This document shows positions 34,940 through 45,687 of a DNA stretch of 64,000 nucleotides, in pieces; positions within the stretch are counted from its first letter, which is position 1; each line of letters opens with the position of its first letter. Under the pieces are notes generated by a model. The model saw only the letters and a list, made by a program, of their open reading frames with translations. It had not been told where the DNA came from and did not search any database. Source of the stretch: Strobilurus pachycystidiatus (Eukaryota; Basidiomycota; Agaricomycetes; Agaricales; Physalacriaceae); NCBI GenBank assembly GCA_019915135.1, contig JAHLMK010000008.1, positions 930,001 through 994,000 of the forward strand, read 5' to 3'. The translations under genes and the position numbers were made by a program.

Positions 34940-35905
34940 ATGACTGCACACGACGACTCTAAGACCAATGGATTCCCCGATGGATACTTTGTTATCAGAT
35001 CAGTAGCCTCAAATCGTCTGTTGGACATTGCAGGGGATTCGATTGAAGATGGCTCCAATGTGATACTTTACCCCGAAACCGAGACATCTCTAGTCGAGAG
35101 TAAGTAAAGCTTACACCGTTCTTCGGATATAACTGACCGTGAGCTCCGTGATACTTAGGTCGAAGGAATCCCAATGCCAACAACCAGGTTAGTATTTGAG
35201 CATCTTGAATGGCACTTACAACAACTGCTGCGCCCCAGGTGTTTTTCATTGATACTTCGGGCGCCCTCTGTTCTCGATCATCTGGCCATGCTATTGACGT
35301 TGAAAGTCAGTATATCACTCGATGCCGTGAGCTGTGGCGCCGTAGTTGATGTCATGTCTTGTCCAGACGATTGTCTTGTCCTTCGCCACAGACGACCTAT
35401 CTCGCAGCCATTCCCAAATGCGTACTCCCATCCTCTCCCGAGGTTCTCGTACAACAAAGAAACGGCAGAAATCCATGTCGAGTTTCTGTGCGACCCTGCG
35501 TTCCCACCGCCTTCCGCTCGCAATTCGGGATCCTGGAAACAGAAGGTCCATCTCTTGGCATCCATTCCTCTTCGCAAACCAAGGACAATTCTTGACGATG
35601 CGACCCAATTCATTTCGACTACTTTCGCTGCTCCTTTCGCGCTTTTCTCGGGAAGCACATCCCCTAAAGCCACACCGGAAGATGTCTTCCAAAATGGAGT
35701 TGACTTGAACGAGGACGAAGTGTTGGAAGAAGAGCGTGGGGAAGAGGCGGAGGTTGATGACTCTCCAGAGCTGCCACGCTCTGTGCGTATCCTCTCAATT
35801 GCGAATCCTGTTGAGGATGATGAGCACTTGGTGGACAAGGCTAGAAACAGGCGCCGTTGGCAAGTGATTCCCCTTCGTACGGTGAACGCTCGTACTGCCG
35901 CATAA
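34940..35905 (+). CDS. Beta-trefoil (ricin-B-lectin-like) protein with C-terminal extension
   Basis: Four exons (34940-35099, 35159-35187, 35239-35305, 35367-35905) give 264 residues. The N-terminal ~100 residues read as beta-trefoil repeats: GYFVIRSVASNRLLDIAGDS, GSNVILYPE, NNQVFFIDTSGALCSRSSGH and AIDVENDCLVLRHRRP. The alternation of hydrophobic strands with L-D-I/I-D-V turns is characteristic of fungal ricin-B-like lectins, although the classical QxW triplets are not intact. The C-terminal half (VHLLASIPLRKPRTILDD, then an acidic DLNEDEVLEEERGEE stretch) is not part of the trefoil and matches nothing I know. No signal peptide, so probably cytoplasmic. Sugar binding is not shown by the sequence alone. 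Confidence 0.7.
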
Positions 35906-36176
35906 TTCGAATAGTTATTGGAGGTCCGCATCGTTTTCTTCAAACGTCTATGTACACATACATGATTTTCTCCTGGAATGGCCTTAATCAATTTCAGTTC
36001 TTTTAGCAGCCGACAAAGTGATACATGACAACGGCGGGCATGACGCCGTGGCTTCCATTAAACATTAGCTTTATCCGATGAGAGGCGAGGTTTATATAGT
36101 GGTAGTAATTGATCAATATACGGAAATGCTGATAATACAGTTGTTGTACGAGCCGACGAGTGAGTCAATCCTATGA

Positions 36177-37466
36177 CTACTTCTTGTTATTGGAAAAGGC
36201 CATGATTTGGACGAGGCGAATACTGATCGGAAGGTGAGCTGCAGCACAACTATAGAAGAATGGGAAACATACAAAATGTTGATCATGTCCAATTCCAAGC
36301 GAAGCGATTCTGCAACGGGGTCTGCTTTCATGATTCCCCTTTCGACCATACGGCCGTGCTCTAAGATCTTCTGGGTACTGAAAGACGCGTGAGCTAAGTG
36401 GAGATGAGTCGTTGTCTAAAAACTTACTCGTAGAGCACGAAGAGACTGAAAACTCCGAGACCACCGTACAAGCTGATTGACTCAGCGACGGCCAGAGAGC
36501 GAATACCCATCGGAAGAACCATTGGCGCGAGAGCAGATCCAGCGACAACAAAGAGGCCGGCAAGGAGAGGACCTCCCATCCAAAGATATTGGTCGCTCCT
36601 ACAGACGATGAGAAAAGGTAGTTTGTCATAAGAAATCAAACTGACTTGGCGGTTGCTCCGACATATGACAAGGAGCCGACGACTAAGCAAGTATAGAGGG
36701 CAGCGCGAGAGAGAATGGCCGGAGCGAAGAAATACATGGGACTAAGAGTAGCCGCCTGGCACGCGTTGAAAGCCTATACAACCTTGATGTCAGCGCAAAA
36801 CAGATACCTACGTAGAGGAACACGTACAGCCCAGAATAAGTGCTTCTGAACAGTGTTCTCGGGGTTCGTGCGCATAGCACCCATCATTGTCACGATAGAT
36901 CCACCTAGGCCGACACCCAGGACAACCCCTGCCAGAGTGTCAATACCGTGCAAGCAAAATGAAGAGACAGACCGCACAAGGGTTGGTAGTCATCAACCTG
37001 AAAGCAAATCCGGATTTGAAGAGCCCACGAGCCATCAAGGCGGTCATGACAAGACCACCAGCAGTGTATTTGAATGTATCATGCAGAAGAGCCTGTTCCG
37101 TAACCGAGAGCCCATCGCGAGTCTCCCGGTTTAGGAATCCATCGACAACAACGACCGATGTTGCGAGGCCACCCTATGGATATTTCAGCCGCGGCGTAAG
37201 AGGGGGAATGTCTCGAGACGCACTGCAATAAGTGCAGTCCTCTGCCAAGAGTACTGCTGCTTCACGATAGTGCTACTGCCATTGTTCATAAAGGTTCGCG
37301 AAGCTCCTGCGAATCCGCCACGAGAGAAGAGTGTCGAACGCTCCTTCAGTGCCTTAAGGACTCCATTAGGTCGGAAAGAGCTGGATTGGCGGACGGCCTG
37401 GGGTGTCGGCCGTGCAAAGTTGGTGAAAAGAGGACGTGTGGATGAGCCTAGCCCAACGCGAAACAT
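36177..37466 (-). CDS. Mitochondrial GHITM/TMBIM5-type Bax-inhibitor family protein
   Basis: Six exons give about 329 residues. The first ~70 residues are Arg/Ser-rich without acidic residues (MFRVGLGSSTRPLFTNFARP), a good mitochondrial presequence. Then come the family blocks FKYTAGGLVMTALMARGLFK, FRLMTTNPW, GVGLGGSIVTMMGAMRT, SPMYFFAPAILSRAALYT, GGPLLAGLFVVAGSALAPM and ISLYGGLGVFSLFVLYDTQK. These give seven or so membrane spans. The end MINIFIRLVQIMAFSNNKK matches the final helix of GHITM. Known role: inner-membrane protein affecting cristae shape and calcium or proton exchange. A GC-rich inverted repeat lies upstream of the start. Confidence 0.88.
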
Positions 37467-37793
37467 GTTGACGAGTGCAAGCAGTGTTTAGTTTGAAAGG
37501 TTTGCGAACAGATGGTGGGTGACTTGAATGAAGTGAGGGGATGACGAAGTTTCGAGAATCACAGCAAAATGCCGAGTCCCGACGGGGCATTGCCGGAGGC
37601 CCCGGCACGCATGCGTCATCATATAGTACACTCGTTTCTCGGCATTATGCGATTACTATTACAGTATGTACTTACATAGAGTTGACTGGTGCGTAGAAGA
37701 ATCACACCCGCCAGCACCAAAACCGCGTCGCCGCTTGCCTGTAATCAGCTACTCAGGCAAGTGAGATATAGACATAGAGGAGCACAAAGACTA
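37467..37793. other. Gap between GHITM-like start and zinc-finger stop
   Basis: Contains the GHITM-like promoter. A GC-rich hairpin, TGCCGG-AGGCC-CCGGCA at 37591-37607, is the only structure I noticed. Confidence 0.4.
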
Positions 37794-39477
37794 TCACGGT
37801 TGAGCTTCTGGAGACTGGCGAGTTCTTCTAGCTCGTCCTGGTCTCCACTTAACCTTGTCTGTACGAGGGCCGTGCTTTGTATTTTGATGCCGTTGAACAG
37901 ACGTCCTGTCTCGAAATCTTTTCCCGCACATGTCGCACTCAGGAAGCCTGCGAGAAGGATCGTGCTTGTCTTTCATGTGCCCTATGAAAACAACAAGTCA
38001 GCGGGATCAAAACAAGGATCAAGAAACAAAGATTGCCTACTTGCATAAGCTCCTTTCGTGGTAAAAGAAGACTCTGAACAGTCAGGGCAAAAGAACCTCG
38101 CGACGCTGCCTTTGTTTCGCATCTTCTTAACAGCGGCAGGATCCACTCCTCGCGGGGCGCGCATACCGTCGACCGGGTTGTCTGCGTCAAAGACGGATTC
38201 CGAGGCAGGAGATGGCACCGTCCAAGGCCCATCCATACTCGGAGAGGGCACATCGCTCGAGGGGGGTTGGTGAACCGAAGGTAGTTGCCAGGCGCCACTG
38301 TCCCTCGCTGAAGCATTGCTTCCAGGTGCAAGGATAGGTGTCGAAAAGGAATGTGGCTGGAGCGTATGGGGAAATACAGGTCGGCAAACAGGCCCATTTA
38401 CCAAGCCATGGTATTCGGTTATTTGAGGCTCAGAAAAAGAACTTCCGGGGGACGTGGCTGAGGGGGCGGCGCTGTCTGATGGTGCATTCGCAGCAGCTTC
38501 CACCACATCATACGGCATCGCGAATCTGCCAAAAGTGTCGTCGGCCGTTATGAATGGTGCCTGGTGTGGCAGCTGAGAGTCAGAAGGACTATGGCGCAAC
38601 AAAGGTTTCAAGGTCGACAAACGATCCTGATCAACCATCGACTCTGATAGGCGACGCGCCGGAGGTATTGCAATTCCGTGGTGATACAGGCTAGATGAGG
38701 CGGCCTCCACCCTCGAAATCCAGTCTGATAATGAGGGTGCCGAGTATGGAACATGCGAGGAAGAGGATTGCAATGACGGCGAGTGATGAAGGTCCAAGGT
38801 TTTGAATCCATCAATAAGGTTTGAATCAGATGAATGGTGGTGATGTTTGATAGATTGGGATGGATGTTGTCCCAGATAATCCGAATGGCGACGTGTAAGC
38901 CGATGGTCATGATGAGACGGTGGGCTCAACGTGTCAGATGCAGGAGGTAAGTAGAGATCAGAGTCATGCGATTGGAGTGGAATTTCCGGATGGGAAATGC
39001 GTCGAGGAAGACTATGGCCAGGGCTGGACAGTGAATGATCAAAGGAGTCCATCGAGGACGTCATGCTCGGTGGGACATCGTCGTCATCTTCGACTGAGGG
39101 ATGCTGTTGTTGAGAAAGACAAAGCGAAGAAACAATCGACATACAAGGACTGTTCAGATTGTTGACCGAATAGTTTTGGGGGTTAAAATCTCCAAACTCG
39201 CTGGCACTCTCTGAGCCTTTGGGGCCTTCAGTACGAATGAGACATGCATCAGGTTGTAACGTACTACCATGAGATCCCCGTCTGTCATACCAACCTCCTC
39301 CTTGTCCTACTCCTCTAGAACCATCGAAGAAGAGCTCTTCACTGGGGAACGAGCGTGTCAGTACATATGCGAGACCGCAAGAAGTATGGCGCACACGCGT
39401 CCACGACTGTCGTCGCTCTCAAGGAAAAACGAGTGCTCTTCCGTGTCAGCCACACCGGCATATGCTCCAAAGTTCAT
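37794..39477 (-). CDS. C2H2 zinc-finger transcription factor (two C-terminal fingers)
   Basis: Exons 39477-39395, 39341-38041 and 37981-37794 give 523 residues. The first ~440 residues are low in complexity: Ser/His/Pro-rich with many SSS and HH runs, typical of a fungal transactivation region. Two fingers sit at the end: FFCPDCSESSFTTKGAYARH (completed by MKDKH) and CDMCGKRFRDRTSVQRHQNT (completed by KH), both with intact Cys2-His2 ligands. A basic tail (KWRPGRARRTR) follows and may be the nuclear localisation signal. The first exon was added because no ATG occurs in the long frame before codon ~90; its donor (GT|gtgcgcc) and an acceptor after a ctgac branch-like sequence keep the frame. Targets unknown. 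Confidence 0.82.
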
Positions 39478-40814
39478 GATGGTCGAGGATCGGAAGAGGG
39501 TCAAGTCAGTGTGCAGCGAAATCTTCTGGGGAGTACGATGTGGGGGAAGCCAGAAAGACGACTTCTCAACCCTAACATTGTGAGGTTTAAATACACTTCC
39601 CGTTAGCTGTAAGGTTAGCTATGGCGAATCAAGACCATGGGAAAGCTCAGTGAGATTCGATCTGGGGCTGTCGCCACCTCCGGAGGGAGAACAAGGACCT
39701 CAAGGGATCAATGGCTTTCTAGGACCCACAGAATTGCTATGGTGCTAGCGCAAGTGAAAGATGTCTCGATTTATCAAGGCCGGCTCCCGATGCCGTTGAT
39801 GCAGAGATCCGAATCATCAGATGAAAGTCTATGGAGAAGTCTGTTGGGAAGAGGGTGGCAGGGTAGCGGGATCATACGCTAGATGCTGGTGTGGCGCTGG
39901 TATGCGATCTCTCTGAAGGCGAAGAGTAGTCAAGCGACGCGATTGGCTCCAGTTTGCATTCGTTCTATGCCGGCTGATCGTCATATAAATCGAGATGTGA
40001 ACCTATCGAAGACTGACTGAGACAAGCATGCCTTGATGCGGGTGAAGCAGCTGCACCATTAACATCCACATATTGAGTAGGTTCAGAGAGGCCGAGAGAC
40101 GTGTTCGTTCCGTAAACCCTGTTCATCCTCTGGCGCGAGTGCCAACCAATCTCGTCATCCCGTGGGCCGTGTCATTCCAGTGAAGCGCGTCCAATTGTCC
40201 TACATATGCAGTGGGTCCATCGATCCTGTGCAGCCGCCTTCTTCAAACCATACGACTTTTTCGATCTTGTGTCCCCAAGGCTGTGTGGAAGATTGCACAG
40301 CCCATGGCCATGTGTGGTGACTAGTATATAATATGCCTTCCCGGAATGCACCATGCTAGGTAACTTAACAGCATCCGTTACTCGTCAGTATACCTGGGCG
40401 TCTGCCGCTGACTGCGGACACCGCCCGATGAGTAGACGGCACTGTAGACGATGGTGGTCCAGGTCAAGGTGATATCTAGGCCACGTGTCCGAGTCTGTAC
40501 ATTCGCCGCGATGGTGACCCTAACTACACTAAGATTTGCATGAAAGCACACAGCTTGCTGCAATAACCTTAATGATTTGAGGAATTCGTGTACATTTTCG
40601 CGGAACATCAACAAGACTCACTCAGCCTTCGGAGAGGAATTGCGCAGCTTGAGCATCCTAATACTGAAGTATGTGTTGACATAGACAGTCAGCGACAATA
40701 CATGTCTCTCTCTCGGAGCTTCTCACTTGGTGAGCATGTCCAGTGCAAACGATCCTCTCAGACCAATGTATGTAGTGAATCCACAATATCAAGAACACCA
40801 TATCTCCCTTTACA
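39478..40814. other. 1.3-kb intergenic region, no supported gene
   Basis: Lies between the zinc-finger start and the SLY1 stop, both on the minus strand, so it mainly serves as the zinc-finger promoter. The length is generous for this gene-dense window, as is common for regulators. A tatataata run occurs at about 40323-40331. No frame has domain signal. Confidence 0.45.
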
Positions 40815-43288
40815 TTACACGCTCCCCGACTTTCCCAGCTCCTGCAAAATGTCCACGAAGCCTCCCGGGTCAAGGATCTCAGTACCACCATACGTCACGC
40901 GTTTGCCAGTCTTTCCAGCCCATTCCTCCAAGTTGCCGTACTCCACGTAACCTGCACCGCCGACGATGAAGACGATGCTCTCAGCAAAGGCCATGCGTTT
41001 GCCGCGGGTGGCACCGCTTCCTCCGGAGCCAGCCATGCCTGCGTTAGCATGCTTGGGTGCACGAGGATCGAGGAAGATGTAGTCGTCAGTTTCTTGTAAG
41101 GATTGGTTGGATGCTGCTGAAGAATCCATTAAGGCCTCGGTCAGACGCGTTACTGGAAGAAGCTTGTTCGAGGGGAGGAAATTCTTGACACCCGAAATCA
41201 GATTTTCCAAGCCACCGGCTTGCAGGCGGTCAGTTAACTGGATAAAAAGGTAAGTCCCACCCTCGTGATAGATCCGGAGATGGCTTACCCTGTTCCCGAA
41301 GACACTCGTGAAGCCTCTGAACAGTTCGCCACCCTGGCCTGCCGCTCCGTTAGTTGGCGTCGCAGATCCAAGGGTTGAGGACAAAGTCATCCGAGAGATC
41401 TCCCTAGTTCGTCGGACATAGTCGAAGGCTGATACATCCGCCCCAGCCGACTTCAGTTCCTTCTCGAGCTCACTGATGTCGTCCTTGGACAGAGCATTGT
41501 CCGGCGATGACAGATAGAAGACAATTACAAGCCTCAACTTGTCCGACGCCGTGAACTCTCCTTCCGCCCTGGGTGCTCGAAGCATCTCAAGCATGGTAGC
41601 GACTGACTACGTGGCCGTCAATAATCGATCATCTCGAAAGAAGAACAGAGACGCACTTGCTTGTTGATAGCTTCTTCTGTACTGAAGAGCTCATCCATGC
41701 CGCGCTTCTTGATTTCTTCGAGCAGGGCAGTAGCAATGTTCATATGGGTATCAAGCGTTGCCTTCCTGGCAGTGAGTTCAGGAAGCTGAGTGATCGCCGT
41801 CTTAAGATGGGCTGCATTCGTTGACAGATCACTGGAGAAAGATCAGCAACCCACGACGAAGTCAAGATCAGAGAACCTTACAGCTGCGAAATATCGTTGA
41901 CATCACTGACTCCCGTACTCCTCGTTATTTCGGCCGCATCTTGCTTGTATTTATTCAGCTCAAGATCAATCTCCTCCGCGACTTGGGGGAAGGGGTTCGC
42001 GGCATTACGAGCCCAGAAAAAGTCTTTCGAATCCAAATCATAAGAGCGCTTCTGAGGCTGTGAGACGACGACCCGGTTCAGTTTTATCTCGAGACAGTCA
42101 GATACCAGCGCTTGGTACGTCCATCCGTGAGAGACCATTGAGACCATGTCCACATTGCGGTCGAGGATCAGGAGAACTGGCCAGCTAATGAGATTGACCG
42201 CAGGGAACGAGACAGCAAAAAAGGCGTACGCGGTCGCTGGAGGTTAGACAAACCGGTTGTATCCTGAGCGAACAGATTCGTCGACGACCCATGAGACCTG
42301 GACGCCATGATTAGGGCGTCGCGAATCTTGACTTCAAGTTTCTTGGCAACCATCTCCGCCGCGTTGCCCCGAGGAGAACGAATGTAAGGAACGTGTCCTA
42401 CATTCCGTCAGGATGTATAACGACAATAAACAGACGTGGAGTTACCCATGGTGGCAATAGCGCTGAATATTCCACCGGCGACGCGTTCAATCTCGGCTTC
42501 TATCTGTTGCTCGGTGGAGGATGGAGAATTGAGGATGGCGTATGTCGATTGGGGAATTGTCGTTGGGGAAGGGTTGTTAGACGTGGACGCTTGGTTTGAG
42601 GGGGGCGGTGGTAGAAGAGAAAACAGGGATGGAGACGGAGCAATGAATGAAAGATATTGGTCCATGACCTGGAAGAAGTGCTGAGTGCATCCAGTTGACG
42701 TGGTGAGAAGAATTGTTGACCTGTTCAACCAATTGCCCAGTGCCATCCCGTGCGACCGACGCCGCCAATTCTTCAAGCAGTGACCGAGGAAGAGGTTCGA
42801 CAAAGTTGAGGTGGAAAGATTCGTAGAGAGACTTTTCGAGATCCTCTGCTATACGGCGAACATTGGCAAGGGTCGGAGACACAAAGTAGACCGCAGGGAC
42901 GTCTGGGAGGGGTGGGCGCATCGAGTGCAGTTGTCTGTGCGGGTCATTGGAGGGTTGGCAATACACAAGGGCCTGCCACGTACACGTGTAGAGTGACCCC
43001 AACGTCGCGTAGATCCTGGACACGGAGAACAGTGGCGAGGACATCTTTCGTCTGCTGGTCGAGGACGAGGATCTTCCACACTGGCGGGCCCGCAGGAGGC
43101 GGCGTCTTGAATCCCGAGCCCGGCTTCGCGGTATTGGTGGTATCTGAAGGACTATTGAGGTTGAGCAGGGAGAGCAGAGCAGCTGTTTGGGCCTGCTGCA
43201 GCGTCGACGACGTGGCCTGGCAATGCCGTTAATATTCTGGTCGACTGCGAGGCGGCGTACACACCTGCTTCAGTCCTGTGCTGGCCAT
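40815..43288 (-). CDS. SLY1: ER-Golgi SM protein Sly1
   Basis: About 700 residues over roughly nine exons, starting with a 24-base exon (MASTGLKQ). The SM fold is clear from [82 protein letters not shown] and the C-terminal [19 protein letters not shown] with [16 protein letters not shown]. The last two are diagnostic for Sly1 rather than Vps33, Vps45 or Sec1. Known role: binds Sed5 syntaxin and proofreads SNARE assembly for ER-Golgi transport. The start is 118 bases from that of the divergent HIT gene, so both share a promoter. This is the second SM-family gene in the window. Confidence 0.93.
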
Positions 43289-43406
43289 GTTTCAGGCGGC
43301 GGTTGTTGCGCGACGTGGATGAACTCAAAGTTATTGAATGCCAGTCGATGTTCACGTGGAAGGCAAGTAGTCCAGCCGATCGCTGATTGCGTAATCTCCC
43401 CCTTCC
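43289..43406. promoter_or_regulatory. 118-base bidirectional promoter between SLY1 and HIT gene
   Basis: The two ATGs face away from each other with only 118 bases between them. No TATA box is visible; transcription starts probably overlap or lie close together. Confidence 0.55.
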
Positions 43407-44069
43407 ATGAGTGCGCTTTTGTTTTCTACCATAGAGGTCACTAGACAGGCTTTCTATCGCTCTTCCTTGTCTTTTGCGATAGTCAATCTCAAGCCAATCG
43501 TTCCCGGGCGTGAGCCTTTTCGCTTGGCACCGATGGACTGAGTATTGACGCGCCGCAGATGTCCTTGTCATTCCTAGTCGGGTTGTTCCCCGTCTCGGAG
43601 ACCTCAATGGTAAACATGCCATCTAATGGGCCTTGTGAAGTAACATCTCAAACCTGTCGGCTTAAAGAAACCGAAATGTCTTCCTTGATGCTCTCTGTCC
43701 AGCGCGTTGGACGCGCCATCGAGAGAGCGTACGGTGGAGACGCGTTGACCATAGCATGCCAGGTAATTCACTGGCCACTATCGGTGAATACGTAGCATGG
43801 CTGATCACAGTAATGCCTTCCAGGATGGTAAAGCCGCTGGGCAGAGTGTACCTCACGTCCACTTTCATCTGATGCCCCGAAAGCTCCAAGGCGATCGCTT
43901 CGAGAAGAACAACGATGCTATATACCCAGAACTAGAGCGCTCTGAGGCTGAGTTATCATCAGACCTAGCAAAGCCTGTACCTCTCCAAGTGGATGCTGAT
44001 GAAAGTAGGCTTCCTCGGACGATGGAGGAGATGGAGAAAGAGGCAGAGTGGCTGAAAACATTTTTCTGA
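43407..44069 (+). CDS. HIT-family hydrolase (FHIT/Hnt2-like diadenosine polyphosphatase)
   Basis: Exons 43407-43509, 43559-43609, 43668-43762 and 43824-44069 give 164 residues, close to the ~150 of FHIT. The fold is seen in order: SFAIVNLKPIVPGHVLVIPS, RLGDLNETEMSSLMLSVQRV, ALTIACQDGKAAGQSVPHVH and the catalytic triad HVHFHLMPRK. The PGHVLVIP strand and the HxHxH motif place it in the Fhit/Hnt2 branch, which cleaves Ap3A and related dinucleotides. The C-terminal 40 residues are acidic. The third acceptor was chosen at ccttccag because the nearer cacag gives an immediate stop. Confidence 0.92.
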
Positions 44070-44231
44070 TTATATCTCCAGATGCATTGAGAGAGTCACA
44101 TCTGCCATTATTATAGGTCATTGTCTATGAAGTTCTACGCATCAGATTGCGAGTCTAAGGAACGTGGGATGACTACAAGGGAAAGAATCAAGCAGAGTCC
44201 AAGACCGGAAACAAGAAAACTGTACATCTAT

Positions 44232-45480
44232 CTATCTAAGCTCGACAGAGCAGTTACGCGCTCGAAGTGCGTTATAGTATGGCTCAAACTTGGGACTGTG
44301 CACGATGTCGTGCCAATCACCAAACAGGCAGACCCGCTCCAAGGCAGGCAGCGAGGAGCCCAGGAAGAGCTTGAAGTGTCGGTCCACATGCTCCCAGATA
44401 ACCTCACCACCCAACGCCAAGTTCGGCGCTGCATGAATGCCCACGGTGTGCACCGCGTCATGGACCCCCGTGTATTGGGGTGCGGCGGTGAAGAAGAGGT
44501 AGTAATTGATGTCCTGGAGCTTCGGGCAGAGTTCGAGGCATTGCGAGACCTCGTCACCCATAAGGAAGCGCATGTGCTGTCCAAACTCCACGGCCTCGAT
44601 GTTCTCGCCGTGAGACTCCCACACATTCTGCAGGTCGCCGTGATTCATCACACAGTCTACGACGACGTGGGACAGCGCGGGCAGCGTGAGTCGACTGCAG
44701 ATCTGATGAAGGATGAAACCTCCGACAGCGTATAGACGAAGAGTCTCGAGGTGGGGGAGACACAAAGAGCTCGACTTCAGCATGATGGAGCTCATGCCAG
44801 AAGCGCCACCGACGAAGAGGTACTCGAGGTTGGGTGCGTTTTCGAGAACGCCGGCTAGGGAGTTAATTCCACCCGAGCGTTCCGCTTCGTTGTTGTGCCA
44901 CCATTCAAGGCGTTTGAGAGATGGCAGATTGACAGACTCGGCGTCGAACTCGAACGTCAAGGTTCGCATGGCGTACTGGTATGTGCGAGGACGAATAAGA
45001 ACCTCAAGCTGGCTACACGCCTTGAGGATCTCGACCGAAGTCGAGGGCTCGGTGGTCCAGTGGTTGGTGACTGTGCTATCGTAGGGCAGCACAGCGCGTC
45101 GAACCTATCAATGAGTCAATTCGCGTCCATCGATAGTCGGAAGTGGATCTTACCAGTCGTCCGTAGCCTTGTTCACTCCTTGAGCTCGTGAGTGCTCTAC
45201 AAAGTGCACTTTGACAAGAACCCTGCGTTATCTGCAAGTCCTTGTAGAGCAGTTCAGTGGTCAGAGCGCGCCACAGCCGGCACACGAGGACCAAAGCGCG
45301 CTTGACCTTCAAGCTGACGCCTCCTTCATCCTTGGCTGGAGAGTCACAGAAGGGAGAGTATGTAGAAGCGTAGGCGTTGCTGGGCATGTAAGTTACCCAT
45401 TGGAAGATTTCTAGCCATAGCTCGTTGGGGAGTTGAGGACACATTGTTGAGTGATGACTCCGAACAAAATCTTTGGCCAT
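44232..45480 (-). CDS. F-box protein
   Basis: Two exons (45480-45154, 45104-44232) give 399 residues. The F-box is LPNELWLEIFQWVTYMP ... RALVLVCRLWRALTTELLYK near the N-terminus. The remainder has hydrophobic segments with leucine-rich spacing (LPSLKRLEWWHNNEAERSGG, APNLEYLFVGGASG, LPHLETLRLYAVGGF, LPALERVCLFGDWHDIV). It belongs to the expanded basidiomycete F-box group; the substrate is unknown. An internal ATG at 45444 gives MCPQLPNELW and may be the true start. It converges with the HIT gene, leaving 162 bases. Confidence 0.82.
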
Positions 45481-45687
45481 CCTTTATAGATTCTTCTCGT
45501 TACGTGTGGTTGGCGTCGCGAGGTTGTCGAGAGCTTTGAACTGGGTCTGGGTCATCTGGCCAGTCTTATCGCTCCAGTACTAATGGAGTAACGTTTCATC
45601 CGGAAATAGCTAAACTTTTCCACGGTCGAGACGTGCCCAAAGGCAAGCCAGAATTGACCAGCCAGGACAAGCCGTCGGGCTAACTAA

